A stretch of 64,000 nucleotides of DNA from assembly GCF_900491745.1 (NCBI RefSeq), contig NZ_UETR01000001.1, positions 496,001-560,000 on the forward strand. The letters run 5' to 3'. The position numbers and the translations under genes were made by a program. Below are positions 24,413 through 32,336 of the stretch, one piece after another. The notes under the pieces are model-generated. The model searched no databases, was not told the origin of the DNA, and was given only the letters and a program-made list of their open reading frames with translations. Numbering within the stretch: position 1 is the first letter of the stretch; each line of letters begins with the position of its first letter. The stretch is from Amarolinea aalborgensis (GTDB lineage: Bacteria > Chloroflexota > Anaerolineae > SSC4 > Amarolineaceae).

Positions 24413-24937
24413 ATGGCTCACAAGAATGTCATTGGTATACTGGGAGTGTTGTATCTCATCGGTTTAAGTCTCACTGCTTGTGTGTCGGCACAACCACAGA
24501 TCTCGTACGAAACGACGACCCCTGTTACTGCGCTGGCGCGCACGCCGCAGGGCAAGATCGGTGAGATTGTGCGGGTTGGCGATGTCGCAATCACAGTGAT
24601 TCAGATCGAACGTGTGACTCAGATGGGTGCTGCCAGTCTGTCACAGTCGGGTGCCGTTTTCGTAGAAGTTGAGCTCATGCTTGAAAGCCAGGCTCGCTCA
24701 GGCGTCTACGTCAATCCACTTTTTGCGCGGTTACAGGATGATGTTGGCAACGTTTACAACATCGTTTTCGCCGGAAGGGAACCGTTTCTGGAAACGCGAG
24801 TCAATCTGCCGTGGGGCGAGAGAGCACAGGGGTGGGTTACATTCGAGGTGCCGGAATCAGCCAAGGGATTGATCCTGATTTACCAGGCTGTTGGCTGGGA
24901 TCCCAACGCCAGCGCGCGGATTGATCTGGGCTTGTAA
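24413..24937 (+). CDS. Lipoprotein, DUF4352-like
   Basis: 174 aa. Signal peptide with lipobox LTAC at about residues 18-21, a Thr-rich spacer, then an immunoglobulin-like domain beginning GEIVRVGDVAITVIQIERV and containing VFVEVELMLES, the pattern of DUF4352/telokin-like lipoproteins of surface and immunity functions. The start codon directly abuts the previous stop, so the two are co-translated. It may be a second immunity gene for tip D or an unrelated passenger. Confidence 0.65.
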   Translation: MAHKNVIGILGVLYLIGLSLTACVSAQPQISYETTTPVTALARTPQGKIGEIVRVGDVAITVIQIERVTQMGAASLSQSGAVFVEVELMLESQARSGVYVNPLFARLQDDVGNVYNIVFAGREPFLETRVNLPWGERAQGWVTFEVPESAKGLILIYQAVGWDPNASARIDLGL

Positions 24938-25124
24938 GGACAGATGACAAAAGTTGGGTGGTCACCCCTGTCTATGATGCCCAGAACTGGATGACAAGCG
25001 AGGCGCGCAACGCCCTGAACGGGCGTGGTGACGCCGGTTCCGTAAGGTGATTGATGCGTCACCTTGTGACAGTCATGTGTTGGCCACCGGAGGGCGAGCA
25101 ACCCGTCAGACTTCCGAGGTCTCA
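24938..25124. other. Tip-remnant stretch without an intact gene
   Basis: About 190 bases after the lipoprotein. One frame encodes about 35 residues ending at a TGA (VVTPVYDAQNWMTSEARNA and a GRGDAGS end), which looks like the tail of a lost tip. A TCAGACTTCCGAGGTCT palindrome follows near 25097-25113. No start codon or ribosome binding site was found. Confidence 0.4.
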
Positions 25125-25266
25125 CAACGGCGCGGTGCGCTGGCGGCTGAGCGATCACTCTTCGGCAAGCGTTCGGCTGAGACCTCGGCGAGCTCGGTCG
25201 AGCCGCTCACGCCGAAGGCTCAGGGCAGGCCTGGGCAGCACGGCGGTGACGGCCAATGAGACCGGT
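25125..25266 (+). pseudogene. Rhs core scar carrying a 72-nt insertion
   Basis: Only the core segment NGAVRWRLSDH - LGSTAVTANETG remains, with a 72-nt palindromic element between DH and LG. The WRLSD wording matches tip G rather than the others. After VTANETGV the sequence departs into the 24-bp minisatellite type repeat. A relic of a deleted tip cassette. Confidence 0.75.
25159..25230 (+). repeat. Palindromic insertion element, 72 nt, in Rhs core
   Basis: Lies between the codons for DH and LGSTAV and keeps the frame (24 extra codons). Ends in GGCTCAGGGCAGGC; contains CTTCGGCAAGCGTTCGGCTG and the inverse GCCGAAGG. One of six insertions of the same family, all 24, 48 or 72 nt. Confidence 0.8.
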
Positions 25267-25273
25267 GTCAACT

Positions 25274-25314
25274 CGCGGGGTATGAGAGCCACGCGTTCGC
25301 GGGCATATGGAGCC
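25274..25314 (-). repeat. Partial copy of the 124-bp inverted repeat
   Basis: GCCACGCGTTCGCGGGCAT followed by ATGGAGCC matches the copy at 29793-29830 in the same orientation. It is a one-and-a-half-unit fragment of the 24-bp minisatellite, left of the IS21 element. Confidence 0.6.
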
Positions 25315-25677
25315 AGGGAGAGCGTCGAGAATACCTGGTTTCTCCAGTTGTTAGAGATCGACTTGGGCAGTCCCGAAACTGCAATCCGGGTGCCGGTGTC
25401 GGCTCAATTTGAGCGTTGTTTCATGGTGATCTAAAAGTCGTTGTTAACGAGTGCGCCCGGTGTCGGGCGCAGACGATCAAGTGAGCTGCTCGACTTGACA
25501 TGGTGCTTGTCTTGCCTAAAATGGGAGTTACCCACCCAGAGAAGGCGAGAGGGTCAGGTCGCCGACCAGACCACCTCGTCTTTTCGTTATCTTTGGCCTG
25601 ATAGGTGTCCAGTTGGATGGGCCACTCTGAACCAGTGTCACCGGCGGCGCCCTGGGCCTGGCTGAATAAAGCATGTA

Positions 25678-26433
25678 TCACTCCTTGTGCGCCGCCAGGA
25701 AGTGGCGGTCACGTGCGCGATAGCTGGCGCCCGTGATGATCATGATCTGGGCGTTGTCCACGAGGCGATCGAGGGCGGCCGAGGCGATCAAAGGGTCTTG
25801 AAAGATCTCAGGCCATTCACTCGGTGCGCGATTGCTGGTTATCAGGATCGAGCCCCGTTCGTACCGTTCGAGGATGACGTCAAACATGTCCTCCGGCGCT
25901 GGGGGACGCATGGGCTTGAGGCCGAAATCGTCGATAATCAAGAGCGCAGGCCGCAGATAGGTCTGCAGACGCCGGTCGTAGGTTCCATCAGCGCGGCCGG
26001 CGTTGAGATGAGCGAGCATCTTGTGGGCGCTGACGAACAGAACGTCGTGGCCGCGGCGACACGCTTCGTGCCCCAACGCTTGAGCCAGATGACTTTTACC
26101 TACCCCGGTCGGCCCACAGATCAGGGTGTTGCGGTGTCGCTGGATGTAGGCACAGGTGGCGAGGTCAAGCACCTGCTGACGGTTGATCGTCGGGTTGAAG
26201 CCAAAGTCAAAGGCCTCCAGCGTCCTGTCGCTATGGAATGCGGCGCGGCGCAGTCGCAACTGGAGCTGCTTCTGGGTCCGCCGCTCCACTTCGTCCTGAA
26301 TGAGCCGGTTCAGGAATTCGACGTAGGAGAGCTTGTCCTGGATGGCCTGCTGGTTGCGCAGTTCCAGCGTGTCAAGGATGCCTGACAACCGTAACCGCTT
26401 GAGATGGGTATTGAGTTGGTGCGTTAGTTCCAT
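25678..26433 (-). CDS. istB: IS21 helper ATPase IstB
   Basis: 251 aa AAA+ ATPase that assists the IstA transposase in target selection. Walker A is CGPTGVGKSHLAQALG at about residue 106; the Walker B-like LLIIDDFGLKP and SILITSNRAPSEW (sensor) follow. N-terminal helical IstB domain (HLKRLRLSGILDTLELRNQ). Its start overlaps the istA stop by ten bases, so it is translated with istA. Confidence 0.95.
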   Translation of the reverse strand: MELTHQLNTHLKRLRLSGILDTLELRNQQAIQDKLSYVEFLNRLIQDEVERRTQKQLQLRLRRAAFHSDRTLEAFDFGFNPTINRQQVLDLATCAYIQRHRNTLICGPTGVGKSHLAQALGHEACRRGHDVLFVSAHKMLAHLNAGRADGTYDRRLQTYLRPALLIIDDFGLKPMRPPAPEDMFDVILERYERGSILITSNRAPSEWPEIFQDPLIASAALDRLVDNAQIMIITGASYRARDRHFLAAHKE

Positions 26434-27971
26434 GACATGTCTCCCAGGCCGGGCAAGAGCTCGTGGGCCGAGCGACCGAAGCGCCGCGGCGTCAGTTCAA
26501 CAACCAATGGGGGGAGTGCAGCCAAGTCCAGGCGCTTTTCCAGGATCTGGCGGATGGTGCGAGTCGTGCAATCCTCGAAGTGCAGCGCCCGCATACAGGC
26601 TCGTTCCAGCCGGGGTGCGCCGAACTCCTCGGCCAGGCGCAAGATGCGCCACACCATGCGCAAGCGGTCAAGCGGACGCTCGGCCAGCAGCCGTGCGACC
26701 ACATCGGCGGTGTGGATGCCGATCTCGTCGGCGCGTTTTTGGCAGGCTTCACGGGTGTTGAGCAGACCGGCGGCCTTGTGAGTCGGCAGATGGTCCGGGT
26801 TCGTGAGCCGTTCGCCTGGCGCCTTGGCCGGTTGATGCGTGGCCACGAGGGTGTATTCGCTGAAGATCTGCACGGACTGCAGACCGCCACGCACCCAGAC
26901 CTGTTGGCCGACCAAGCGAAACGGCGCCGAATAGTAGGCTTTTTCGAATACGACGTAGCAGTCGCGGTGCACCAGGACTTGCTTCCAAACCGCCAGATCG
27001 TAGCGGGTGGCAGGTAGAGGTTGCAACGCCATCTTCTCGATCCCCTCGAAACGGTCCGTCGGTTTGGCTTTCGTCGTGCCATGAATCCGTTGACTGGCTA
27101 TCTTCTCGACCCAGGCCAGCGCCTTGACATTGGCCTCGGTCAGATCGGTGAAGGTTTGACCGGCGAGGAAGTTGCGCTTCACGTAGTGAACGCCGCTCTC
27201 CACTTTGCCCTTATGCTGGGGCGTCCGGGGCCGATTGGGTGCAATCAGGAACTCATAGTGTTCGGCAAGGTCTCGGTAGCTGCGCTGCACGACGGGATCT
27301 TCCAAAGAAGCTCGCACAATCCCGGCCTTGAGATTGTCCAACACGACTCGGCGGGGCGTGCCGTCAAAGTAGGTAAACGCATTGATGTGCAGCTTCAGCC
27401 AGGTCTCGACGGTCTGGTCGAAGACCAGTTCGGCGTACTGGTGTCGGCTCCAAGAAAGCGTCATGACGAACACCCAGGCCTTGCGCATCTCCCCGCTTTG
27501 CGGGTCGCGGATCAACCCAGCATAGCCAAAGTCGACCTGGGCCTCTTCGCCTGGCTTCGTTTCGATGCGGATCGTCACGTCGGGCGTCGCCGGTTCCATA
27601 CGGCGCACGAAGCGCCAGACGCTCGAATAGGTGCCACGATACTGGTGCTGTTCCTGCAGCCGTTGGAAGATCACTTGGATTTCCAAACCCCGTGTTCGCC
27701 ATTCCCGAATGACTTCCTGAAAGGGAACAATGGTCGAAGCCACTGTAGAGGTTCCGGTGTCTGGCATGGTTGATTGTAAAAGAGCGTGTATCTCGTCTGT
27801 CGGGGGAAGATCTCCCGCCAACAATCCCGCCTTATCGGCCCATTCGCGATATTTCTTGACCGTATGCCGGCCAACTGATAGCGCCTTGGCCGTGGCACGA
27901 TCGCTTTCGCCAGCGCGCAGCCGACGCAAGATTTCGCGTACATCTAACACGTTCGTTCTCCTTCCACTCAT
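26424..27971 (-). CDS. istA: IS21 transposase IstA
   Basis: 515 aa DDE transposase. An N-terminal helix-turn-helix (REILRRLRAGESDRATAKAL, about 10-30) and a second HTH precede the integrase core. Catalytic residues are visible as the Asp in VDFGYAG, the Asp in VLDNLKAG and the Glu in HKGKVESGVH. ATG 27971 is preferred because AAAGGA lies six bases upstream; the frame is open to 28007. No interruption seen, so the element may be active. Confidence 0.94.
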   Translation of the reverse strand: MSGRRTNVLDVREILRRLRAGESDRATAKALSVGRHTVKKYREWADKAGLLAGDLPPTDEIHALLQSTMPDTGTSTVASTIVPFQEVIREWRTRGLEIQVIFQRLQEQHQYRGTYSSVWRFVRRMEPATPDVTIRIETKPGEEAQVDFGYAGLIRDPQSGEMRKAWVFVMTLSWSRHQYAELVFDQTVETWLKLHINAFTYFDGTPRRVVLDNLKAGIVRASLEDPVVQRSYRDLAEHYEFLIAPNRPRTPQHKGKVESGVHYVKRNFLAGQTFTDLTEANVKALAWVEKIASQRIHGTTKAKPTDRFEGIEKMALQPLPATRYDLAVWKQVLVHRDCYVVFEKAYYSAPFRLVGQQVWVRGGLQSVQIFSEYTLVATHQPAKAPGERLTNPDHLPTHKAAGLLNTREACQKRADEIGIHTADVVARLLAERPLDRLRMVWRILRLAEEFGAPRLERACMRALHFEDCTTRTIRQILEKRLDLAALPPLVVELTPRRFGRSAHELLPGLGDMSWN

Positions 27972-28107
27972 CGTCATTCCTTTCTGTTCCGCAATAGCTG
28001 CTTGCAAACAGAAGGAATTATCACCGTCTCAGAAGGAGAAACCAAGTTCTCGATTCGCCTTAGTGGCGCCGCATCACGCGAACGACCGGCGTCATTGGCC
28101 GCGAATC

Positions 28108-28231
28108 GGTGGCTCCATATGCTCGCGAACGCATAGCTCCGTATCCTTGCGAACACATGGCTCCCTATGCTCGCGAATCACTGGCGCTCTATGCCCGCGA
28201 ACAGGTGGCAACTTTACCACGCGAAATGACA
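28108..28231 (+). repeat. 124-bp inverted repeat, left copy, with 24-bp minisatellite
   Basis: Five 24-bp units of the type GCTCCATATGCTCGCGAACG. The same 124 bp recur inverted at 29710-29833 with about 90 percent identity by eye. Together they enclose tip B and its partner gene. In this orientation the repeat is open and translates as repeated APYARE units joined in frame to the Rhs core of tip B. Confidence 0.8.
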
Positions 28232-29230
28232 ACCGGCGCACGCATCGCGGAGCTGCGCGACAAGCCCCTTCGGCAAGCTCAGGGCAGGTCGTGGGGAGAG
28301 AGCCGCTACACCTTCGGCGCGACGCCGACGCTGCGCCGCTTCACCGGGCAGGTGCTGGACAGTGTGGCGGGCGGGTTGTATTTTTACAGCGCTCGCTATT
28401 ACGACCCATCGTTGGGACGGTTCGTTAGTGCGGATACGATCGTGCCGCAGCCGGGCAATCCGCAGAGCTTGAATCGGTACAGCTATGCGGACAATAACGC
28501 TCTCAGGTTCACAGACCCTACGGGGATGTTCAGCGAAGACGAGATCGAGGCATACTTGCGCGCTCAGTATGGCGACCAATGGCAATCATACTGGGACGCC
28601 TGGCACTCTGACCAAGTATTTTGGTCAATGTTGGTGCTTGCTGATTATGATGACGTGCTGTATGCACCGACTACCTCGCTAACATCTGGAACATTTGTTC
28701 ATGCCGGCAACACCTTTGGCTTTTCAGGCCAGCATGAGTTGTACGAATATCAAGGCTATGGGCCGTATCGCCTCACGAACAGTCAGGGAACGACCGATAA
28801 ACTGAATGCACAAACGTCTATCAAGGCTCATCCTATTGACCCCTCCTCACCCAGATACCAGACCTGGGAGCAGCTGCTGTATCGCTATGATAAAAACGGG
28901 CCCCATTATTCTGGATATAACCGCAGGGTGACCTATCAGTTCTCAGGCGTGAATCCGAGACTTGATGCTGGCAGCGGCCTGCCCTGGCTAGGTACGTTTG
29001 CGGCGCCCCAGCTAGTCAATTTGATCGGCACGAGACTTGGCGCCGGAGCAATTTGTGGGCCGCCTTGTATGTTGGGCATCACGCTGGGGTCAGCTCTTGG
29101 TTTCGCTAACAATGCACTCATTTTGCAGTACGACGTACAGGTCAACCTGGCGGATAAGCGGATGTTCCTTCACGCCGATAATGCATGCTATCTGTCTCCT
29201 CCAGATGAGTCCTCCGACTTATGGAAGTAG
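28109..29230 (+). CDS. Orphan Rhs tip B
   Basis: 373 aa. Residues 1-40 are translated minisatellite; residue 44 on is Rhs core (TGARIAELRDKP), with an 8-codon insertion before WGES, then YYDPSLGRFVSADTI, LNRYSYADNNA and the tip. The tip starts FSEDEIEAYLRAQYGD with the YWDAW block, is nearly identical at DNA level to tip A up to about 28616, then diverges. It ends with a Gly-rich hydrophobic stretch (GAGAICGPPCMLGITLGSALG) and DESSDLWK. ATG 28109-adjacent lies within the repeat, so real expression is uncertain. Confidence 0.75.
   Translation: MAPYARERIAPYPCEHMAPYARESLALYAREQVATLPREMTTGARIAELRDKPLRQAQGRSWGESRYTFGATPTLRRFTGQVLDSVAGGLYFYSARYYDPSLGRFVSADTIVPQPGNPQSLNRYSYADNNALRFTDPTGMFSEDEIEAYLRAQYGDQWQSYWDAWHSDQVFWSMLVLADYDDVLYAPTTSLTSGTFVHAGNTFGFSGQHELYEYQGYGPYRLTNSQGTTDKLNAQTSIKAHPIDPSSPRYQTWEQLLYRYDKNGPHYSGYNRRVTYQFSGVNPRLDAGSGLPWLGTFAAPQLVNLIGTRLGAGAICGPPCMLGITLGSALGFANNALILQYDVQVNLADKRMFLHADNACYLSPPDESSDLWK
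28268..28291 (+). repeat. Palindromic insertion element, 24 nt, in tip B core
   Basis: CTTCGGCAAGCTCAGGGCAG plus four bases inserted between the KP and WGES codons of the Rhs core, adding eight codons in frame. The same insertion at the same codon occurs in tip C (34649-34675). Confidence 0.8.
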
Positions 29231-29237
29231 GTGCCAT

Positions 29238-29585
29238 ATGAACAAGAACAACCAACATAAGAACGATACTGCTATGTCTGAAACGCGCCACATCGAAGGC
29301 CAACGCGAGACTCTGTTACTCTGGTGTGGCATTGTCACGGAAGTGATCTTCTCCGCGGCTTGTTTGTTCGGGCTTGTAGGTACAGGCACAATCTTGTTCG
29401 CCCTCATACTAGCAAGAATTCGGGCTGTACCGATCGAGATAAACGGAGGGTGGATTGTGGTTGTGGCCCTAGTATCTCTTGGCCCGTTGTACGCCCTTCG
29501 CAGACACATAAATCGGCGCCTTAAGGAAGCCAAACATCACCTTAAGGAGATAAATGTATCGGATTTGCAACGGAACGACCGATGA
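29238..29585 (+). CDS. Small membrane protein, candidate immunity to tip B
   Basis: 115 aa: a polar N-terminus of about 30 residues, two hydrophobic segments (about 36-60 and 68-88), and a basic tail RRHINRRLKEAKHHLKEI. It is paralogous in layout to the partners of tips A and C. ATG 29238 follows AGGTG; a second ATG at 29274 is possible. Starts eight bases after the tip B stop. Immunity is inferred. Confidence 0.65.
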   Translation: MNKNNQHKNDTAMSETRHIEGQRETLLLWCGIVTEVIFSAACLFGLVGTGTILFALILARIRAVPIEINGGWIVVVALVSLGPLYALRRHINRRLKEAKHHLKEINVSDLQRNDR

Positions 29586-29709
29586 TAGCTCGACTCGCCC
29601 CACTGTGCCAATGACTTTGAGACAATTCAAGATTGAACTCCTGGTTTTGGCCCTATAGAAGGCCCTCCAGCCGGTGCTGGCCGGATCTGTCAATTCGATG
29701 AGGGGCAAG

Positions 29710-29833
29710 TGTCATTTCGCGTGGTTAAGTTGCTACCCATTCGCGGGCATAGAGCGCCAGTGATTCGCGAGCATAGGGAGCCATGTGTTTGCAAGGATAC
29801 GTAGCCACGCGTTCGCGAGTATATGGAGCCACC
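29710..29833 (-). repeat. 124-bp inverted repeat, right copy
   Basis: Inverted counterpart of 28108-28231: the reverse strand reads GGTGGCTCCATATACTCGCG and so on to GCGAAATGACA. It overlaps the 5' part of the next open frame at 29783. Confidence 0.8.
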
Positions 29834-30202
29834 ATCGCGTTGGATGGACAAGGAAACGTTGCAGTACTTGCTGGAGGCGGTACGGGTGGTTATAGTGTGG
29901 TCGGCTTCAATAGTCTGGGCCCGAATCTCATGATCACAACAGCGCCTACTGTGGACAAGTTGAAGGGCTTCTCTGTTCAACTCGGTGACCAACTCGGAGA
30001 AGTTGCGTCTATTGGTGCAGAGGGCGTTTTGTTCTCTGATGGCGAAAAAGCCTATTTCGGCTTAAACATCGCTGGCGGAGCAGCGCTGGAGGGGCCATGG
30101 CCGGGTGAACTTCATGCAACCTTTGAGCATGACTGGCTGATTTTTGGCCCTGCAAACCTCCTTGAAGCACTCAAAAGGCTATGGGAGAAACAACAGCCAT
30201 GA
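29783..30202 (+). CDS. Truncated orphan tip, C-terminal fragment
   Basis: 139 aa. The first 17 residues are translated minisatellite; from TIALDGQGNVAVLAGGG on it looks like the end of a polymorphic toxin of the glycine/valine-rich kind (VAVLAGGGTGGYSVV, GLNIAGGAALEG). There is no Rhs core in front, so the inverted repeat appears to have replaced it. The stop overlaps the next gene start (ATGA), which is the same coupling seen in tips F and G. Function unknown. Confidence 0.5.
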   Translation: MCLQGYVATRSRVYGATIALDGQGNVAVLAGGGTGGYSVVGFNSLGPNLMITTAPTVDKLKGFSVQLGDQLGEVASIGAEGVLFSDGEKAYFGLNIAGGAALEGPWPGELHATFEHDWLIFGPANLLEALKRLWEKQQP

Positions 30203-30513
30203 TGATCAGTACAGTCCAAGCAGTCTTCCTCGTCGTGCTCTTGGCGGTTGGTGTTGTGTGTTTGTTCTTGCCAATGACTGTCGTGCAAACCGTCATGCGA
30301 TGGCCCAAGTTCATCTTTCCGAAGCTATTCCGAGATGAAGAGATCCGCCCCTTGGCCCGAGAAGCCATGCGACTTATTGATGAAGATCCAAGGGAATATG
30401 CAAGACGATTCTGGTATCAACTGCTAATGATAAGAGTTTCAGGAATCATTGCCTTCTTGATGTTCTTGACGGCTCTACTCATTGCGCTTGGTTCGCCGCG
30501 TAGCGGAATGTGA
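30199..30513 (+). CDS. Small membrane protein, candidate immunity
   Basis: 104 aa with an N-terminal hydrophobic segment (about 5-28), a polar middle (RDEEIRPLAREAMRLI, DPREYARRFWYQ) and a second hydrophobic segment (about 77-98). ATG 30199 overlaps the preceding stop by four bases. An in-frame ATG at 30181 would add six residues but lies inside the tip fragment. Immunity is inferred from coupling. Confidence 0.6.
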   Translation: MMISTVQAVFLVVLLAVGVVCLFLPMTVVQTVMRWPKFIFPKLFRDEEIRPLAREAMRLIDEDPREYARRFWYQLLMIRVSGIIAFLMFLTALLIALGSPRSGM

Positions 30514-30625
30514 TGGTCACTTCAAGACAACTCCTGAGCGATGTGCCATACTGAATTGCGATGCCGATGATGAGTTCGTTCTTTGATTTTGCTGAGAACT
30601 GGTCTGGGAGCCAACAGTCGGAGAC

Positions 30626-30840
30626 GGCATACGGCGGGTGGAGCGCTCGACAATCGCATCGCCTGGGCGTACGACGCTCGCTGCCGGTTGACGGCGGAGA
30701 GCCGGGTGATCAACGGAACCGGCGGCGTCACGGCCAGCTACACCCATGATGGCAGAGCCTGCCCTGAGCCTTCGGCGTGAGCTCAGTCGAACGCTTGCCG
30801 AAGGGGCAACCGGGTCAAGGAGGCCGTCAGCCCGGTTTTC
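30626..30840 (+). pseudogene. Rhs repeat scar with a 48-nt inverse insertion
   Basis: Fuses two distant Rhs pieces: AGGALDNRIAWAYDAR (matching the middle of the full-length protein near residue 1275) joined to GGVTASYTHDG. The 48-nt element then interrupts the DGDGNRV site, in reverse orientation, introducing TGA (30778-30780). After GNRVKEAV the sequence ends. A relic of a deleted cassette. Confidence 0.7.
30757..30804 (-). repeat. Palindromic insertion element, 48 nt, reverse orientation
   Basis: GCCTGCCCTGAGCCTTCGGC onward is the reverse complement of the 48-nt insertion in tip C (34538-34585) with one difference. Length still keeps the frame, but this orientation carries TGA. Confidence 0.8.
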
Positions 30841-31964
30841 GGCCACGAATTGCACGAATTGACACGAAACGGCCCTGGAATTCGTGTAAATTAGTGAAAT
30901 TCGTGGCAGAGGAAGCGGTCAACGGCGTGGTGCGCTGGCTGGCGACCGATCACCTGGGCAGCACGGCGGTGACGGCCAATGAGACCGGCGCACGCATCGC
31001 GGAGCTGAGCTACAAGCCGTGGGGGGAGAGCCGCTACAGCTTTGGCGCGACGCCGACGCTGCGCCGCTTCACCGGGCAGGTGCTGGACAGTGTGGGCGGC
31101 GGGTTGTATTTCTACAACGCCAGATACTACGACCCGGCGCTGGGGCGGTTCATCCAGGCGGATACGATCGTGCCGCAGCCAGGGAATCCGCAGAGCCTGA
31201 ATCGGTACAGCTATGTACGAAACAACCCGCTGCGGTATACGGATCCCACAGGTAATTTCACCGATGATGCTATCAAGGCGTATCTGCAGAGCCAGTATGA
31301 CGATGCCTGGGAACAGTACTGGAAAGCCTGGCTCGCGGATGAAACCTGGATGAATCTGCTCCACGCAGCCCAGGGAGGCGATACGCTCCTTGAAGTGGGA
31401 TGGGAAAGCGGTTCGCTAGGACTGCGCGTTGAGGATCATTCACGGGCCTATCTGCGTCAGTTCCGCCTCCAGGGAAAAGGCCATGATATTCTCTCAGGTA
31501 TTTCGCTGGAACAAACGGCGGGTACGCCTGGGCCAGGGAACGTCGGCTCACTCCAGGATCTCTATGCCGCGCAGCCGGGTGGACTCGCTGTGTTGAGTTC
31601 GCAAGGCGACGATGGCAACATGACGGCGATCGCGACTTGGGGTGACGCTCAGATCGTCACCTCACAAGTTACCAGAAACAATGTGCGATTTCAGAAAGCG
31701 TTCCAGTGGGGATTCAATGCGCTAGTGACAGAGGTCTTCCCGCCCTGGGTGCTGGCAGACGTCGCTCAAGCCTGGTTTGACCCGGACATCAGTTCCTTGC
31801 CAGGATTCACAGAAGGGGATCGCACGCTGATGGTACAGCTTGCGGTTGATGTGCAAGGTCACAGACTTACTGCTGGCTACTCCTCAATGTTCCGGGGTAG
31901 CACGAACCTGTACGGGGCGTGGTCTTTCGGGGCCACTTGGTCGCCGACACTGCCACCTAAGTAG
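30777..31964 (+). CDS. Orphan Rhs tip E
   Basis: 395 aa by open frame; the first 42 residues are translated repeat sequence and not Rhs. From VNGVVRWLATDHLGSTAV it is intact core, then YYDPALGRFIQADTI, LNRYSYVRNNP and a 235-aa tip. The tip begins FTDDAIKAYLQSQYDD with the YWKAW block and FRLQGKG; after that it is unlike the others, with QLAVDVQGHRLTAGY near the end. Partner gene at 31986. Confidence 0.7.
   Translation: MSSVERLPKGQPGQGGRQPGFRPRIARIDTKRPWNSCKLVKFVAEEAVNGVVRWLATDHLGSTAVTANETGARIAELSYKPWGESRYSFGATPTLRRFTGQVLDSVGGGLYFYNARYYDPALGRFIQADTIVPQPGNPQSLNRYSYVRNNPLRYTDPTGNFTDDAIKAYLQSQYDDAWEQYWKAWLADETWMNLLHAAQGGDTLLEVGWESGSLGLRVEDHSRAYLRQFRLQGKGHDILSGISLEQTAGTPGPGNVGSLQDLYAAQPGGLAVLSSQGDDGNMTAIATWGDAQIVTSQVTRNNVRFQKAFQWGFNALVTEVFPPWVLADVAQAWFDPDISSLPGFTEGDRTLMVQLAVDVQGHRLTAGYSSMFRGSTNLYGAWSFGATWSPTLPPK
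30842..30907. repeat. CCACGAATT-type palindromic repeat
   Basis: GCCACGAATTGCACGAATTG at the left and TTAGTGAAATTCGTGGC at the right, 66 bp, imperfect palindrome around GGCCCTGG. A different family from the CTTCGG elements. Sits between the Rhs scar and the core of tip E. Confidence 0.65.
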
Positions 31965-31985
31965 TAAAGGTGTTGAGGGGGAGAG

Positions 31986-32207
31986 ATGAAAGGTGCTATT
32001 CATCTTGGAGAGGGGCTTATTATGGTGCTGATTGCCGTAGGGCTCCGCGAACTGGTTTGGGAACCATTGCTTGCTCCGACCCTGAATCAGTACCACTGGT
32101 TGAACCCTATCATGGGCAAGTTTCTGGCTCTGATCCCGATTGTCCTTATGTGGTGGCTGATTCGGCGCAAGGTGTATGCCTGGCTTCGGGGCAAGGGATG
32201 GTATTGA
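31986..32207 (+). CDS. Small membrane protein, candidate immunity to tip E
   Basis: 73 aa with two hydrophobic segments (about 8-25 and 42-60) and a basic C-terminus (RRKVYAWLRGKGW). GGGGGAGAG precedes ATG 31986. No recognised family; immunity is inferred from position 21 bp after tip E. Confidence 0.55.
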   Translation: MKGAIHLGEGLIMVLIAVGLRELVWEPLLAPTLNQYHWLNPIMGKFLALIPIVLMWWLIRRKVYAWLRGKGWY

Positions 32208-32336
32208 TCTCGCTGTCTGAGGCTTGAGGTGCTTCGTGGTTGTGTCTGCCGTGCATGTTTCGATCGTCATAGCCGGGTTGATCAGAATTCGTTGGGTCAG
32301 GTGGCGTTGCGTTGATCAGGCAACTCGATCTGCATC

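Larger units (their letters stand above)
25425..28025 (-). mobile_element. IS21-family insertion sequence
   Basis: About 2.6 kb with istA and istB on the minus strand, overlapping as is usual for IS21. Candidate ends are GGTGAT (25425) and ATCACC (28025), with loosely similar bases inside (TCGTTGTT vs TTCTGTTT after inversion). No target duplication is evident, so the ends are tentative. It sits inside the tip array between the remnant at 25.1 kb and tip B. Confidence 0.75.

Noticed and set aside
25425..28025. Target-site duplication of the IS21 element
   Set aside because: No matching flanking bases could be found at the tentative ends.
28108..28231. CRISPR-like 24-bp repeats
   Set aside because: Tandem minisatellite without spacers, and present as an inverted copy at 29710.
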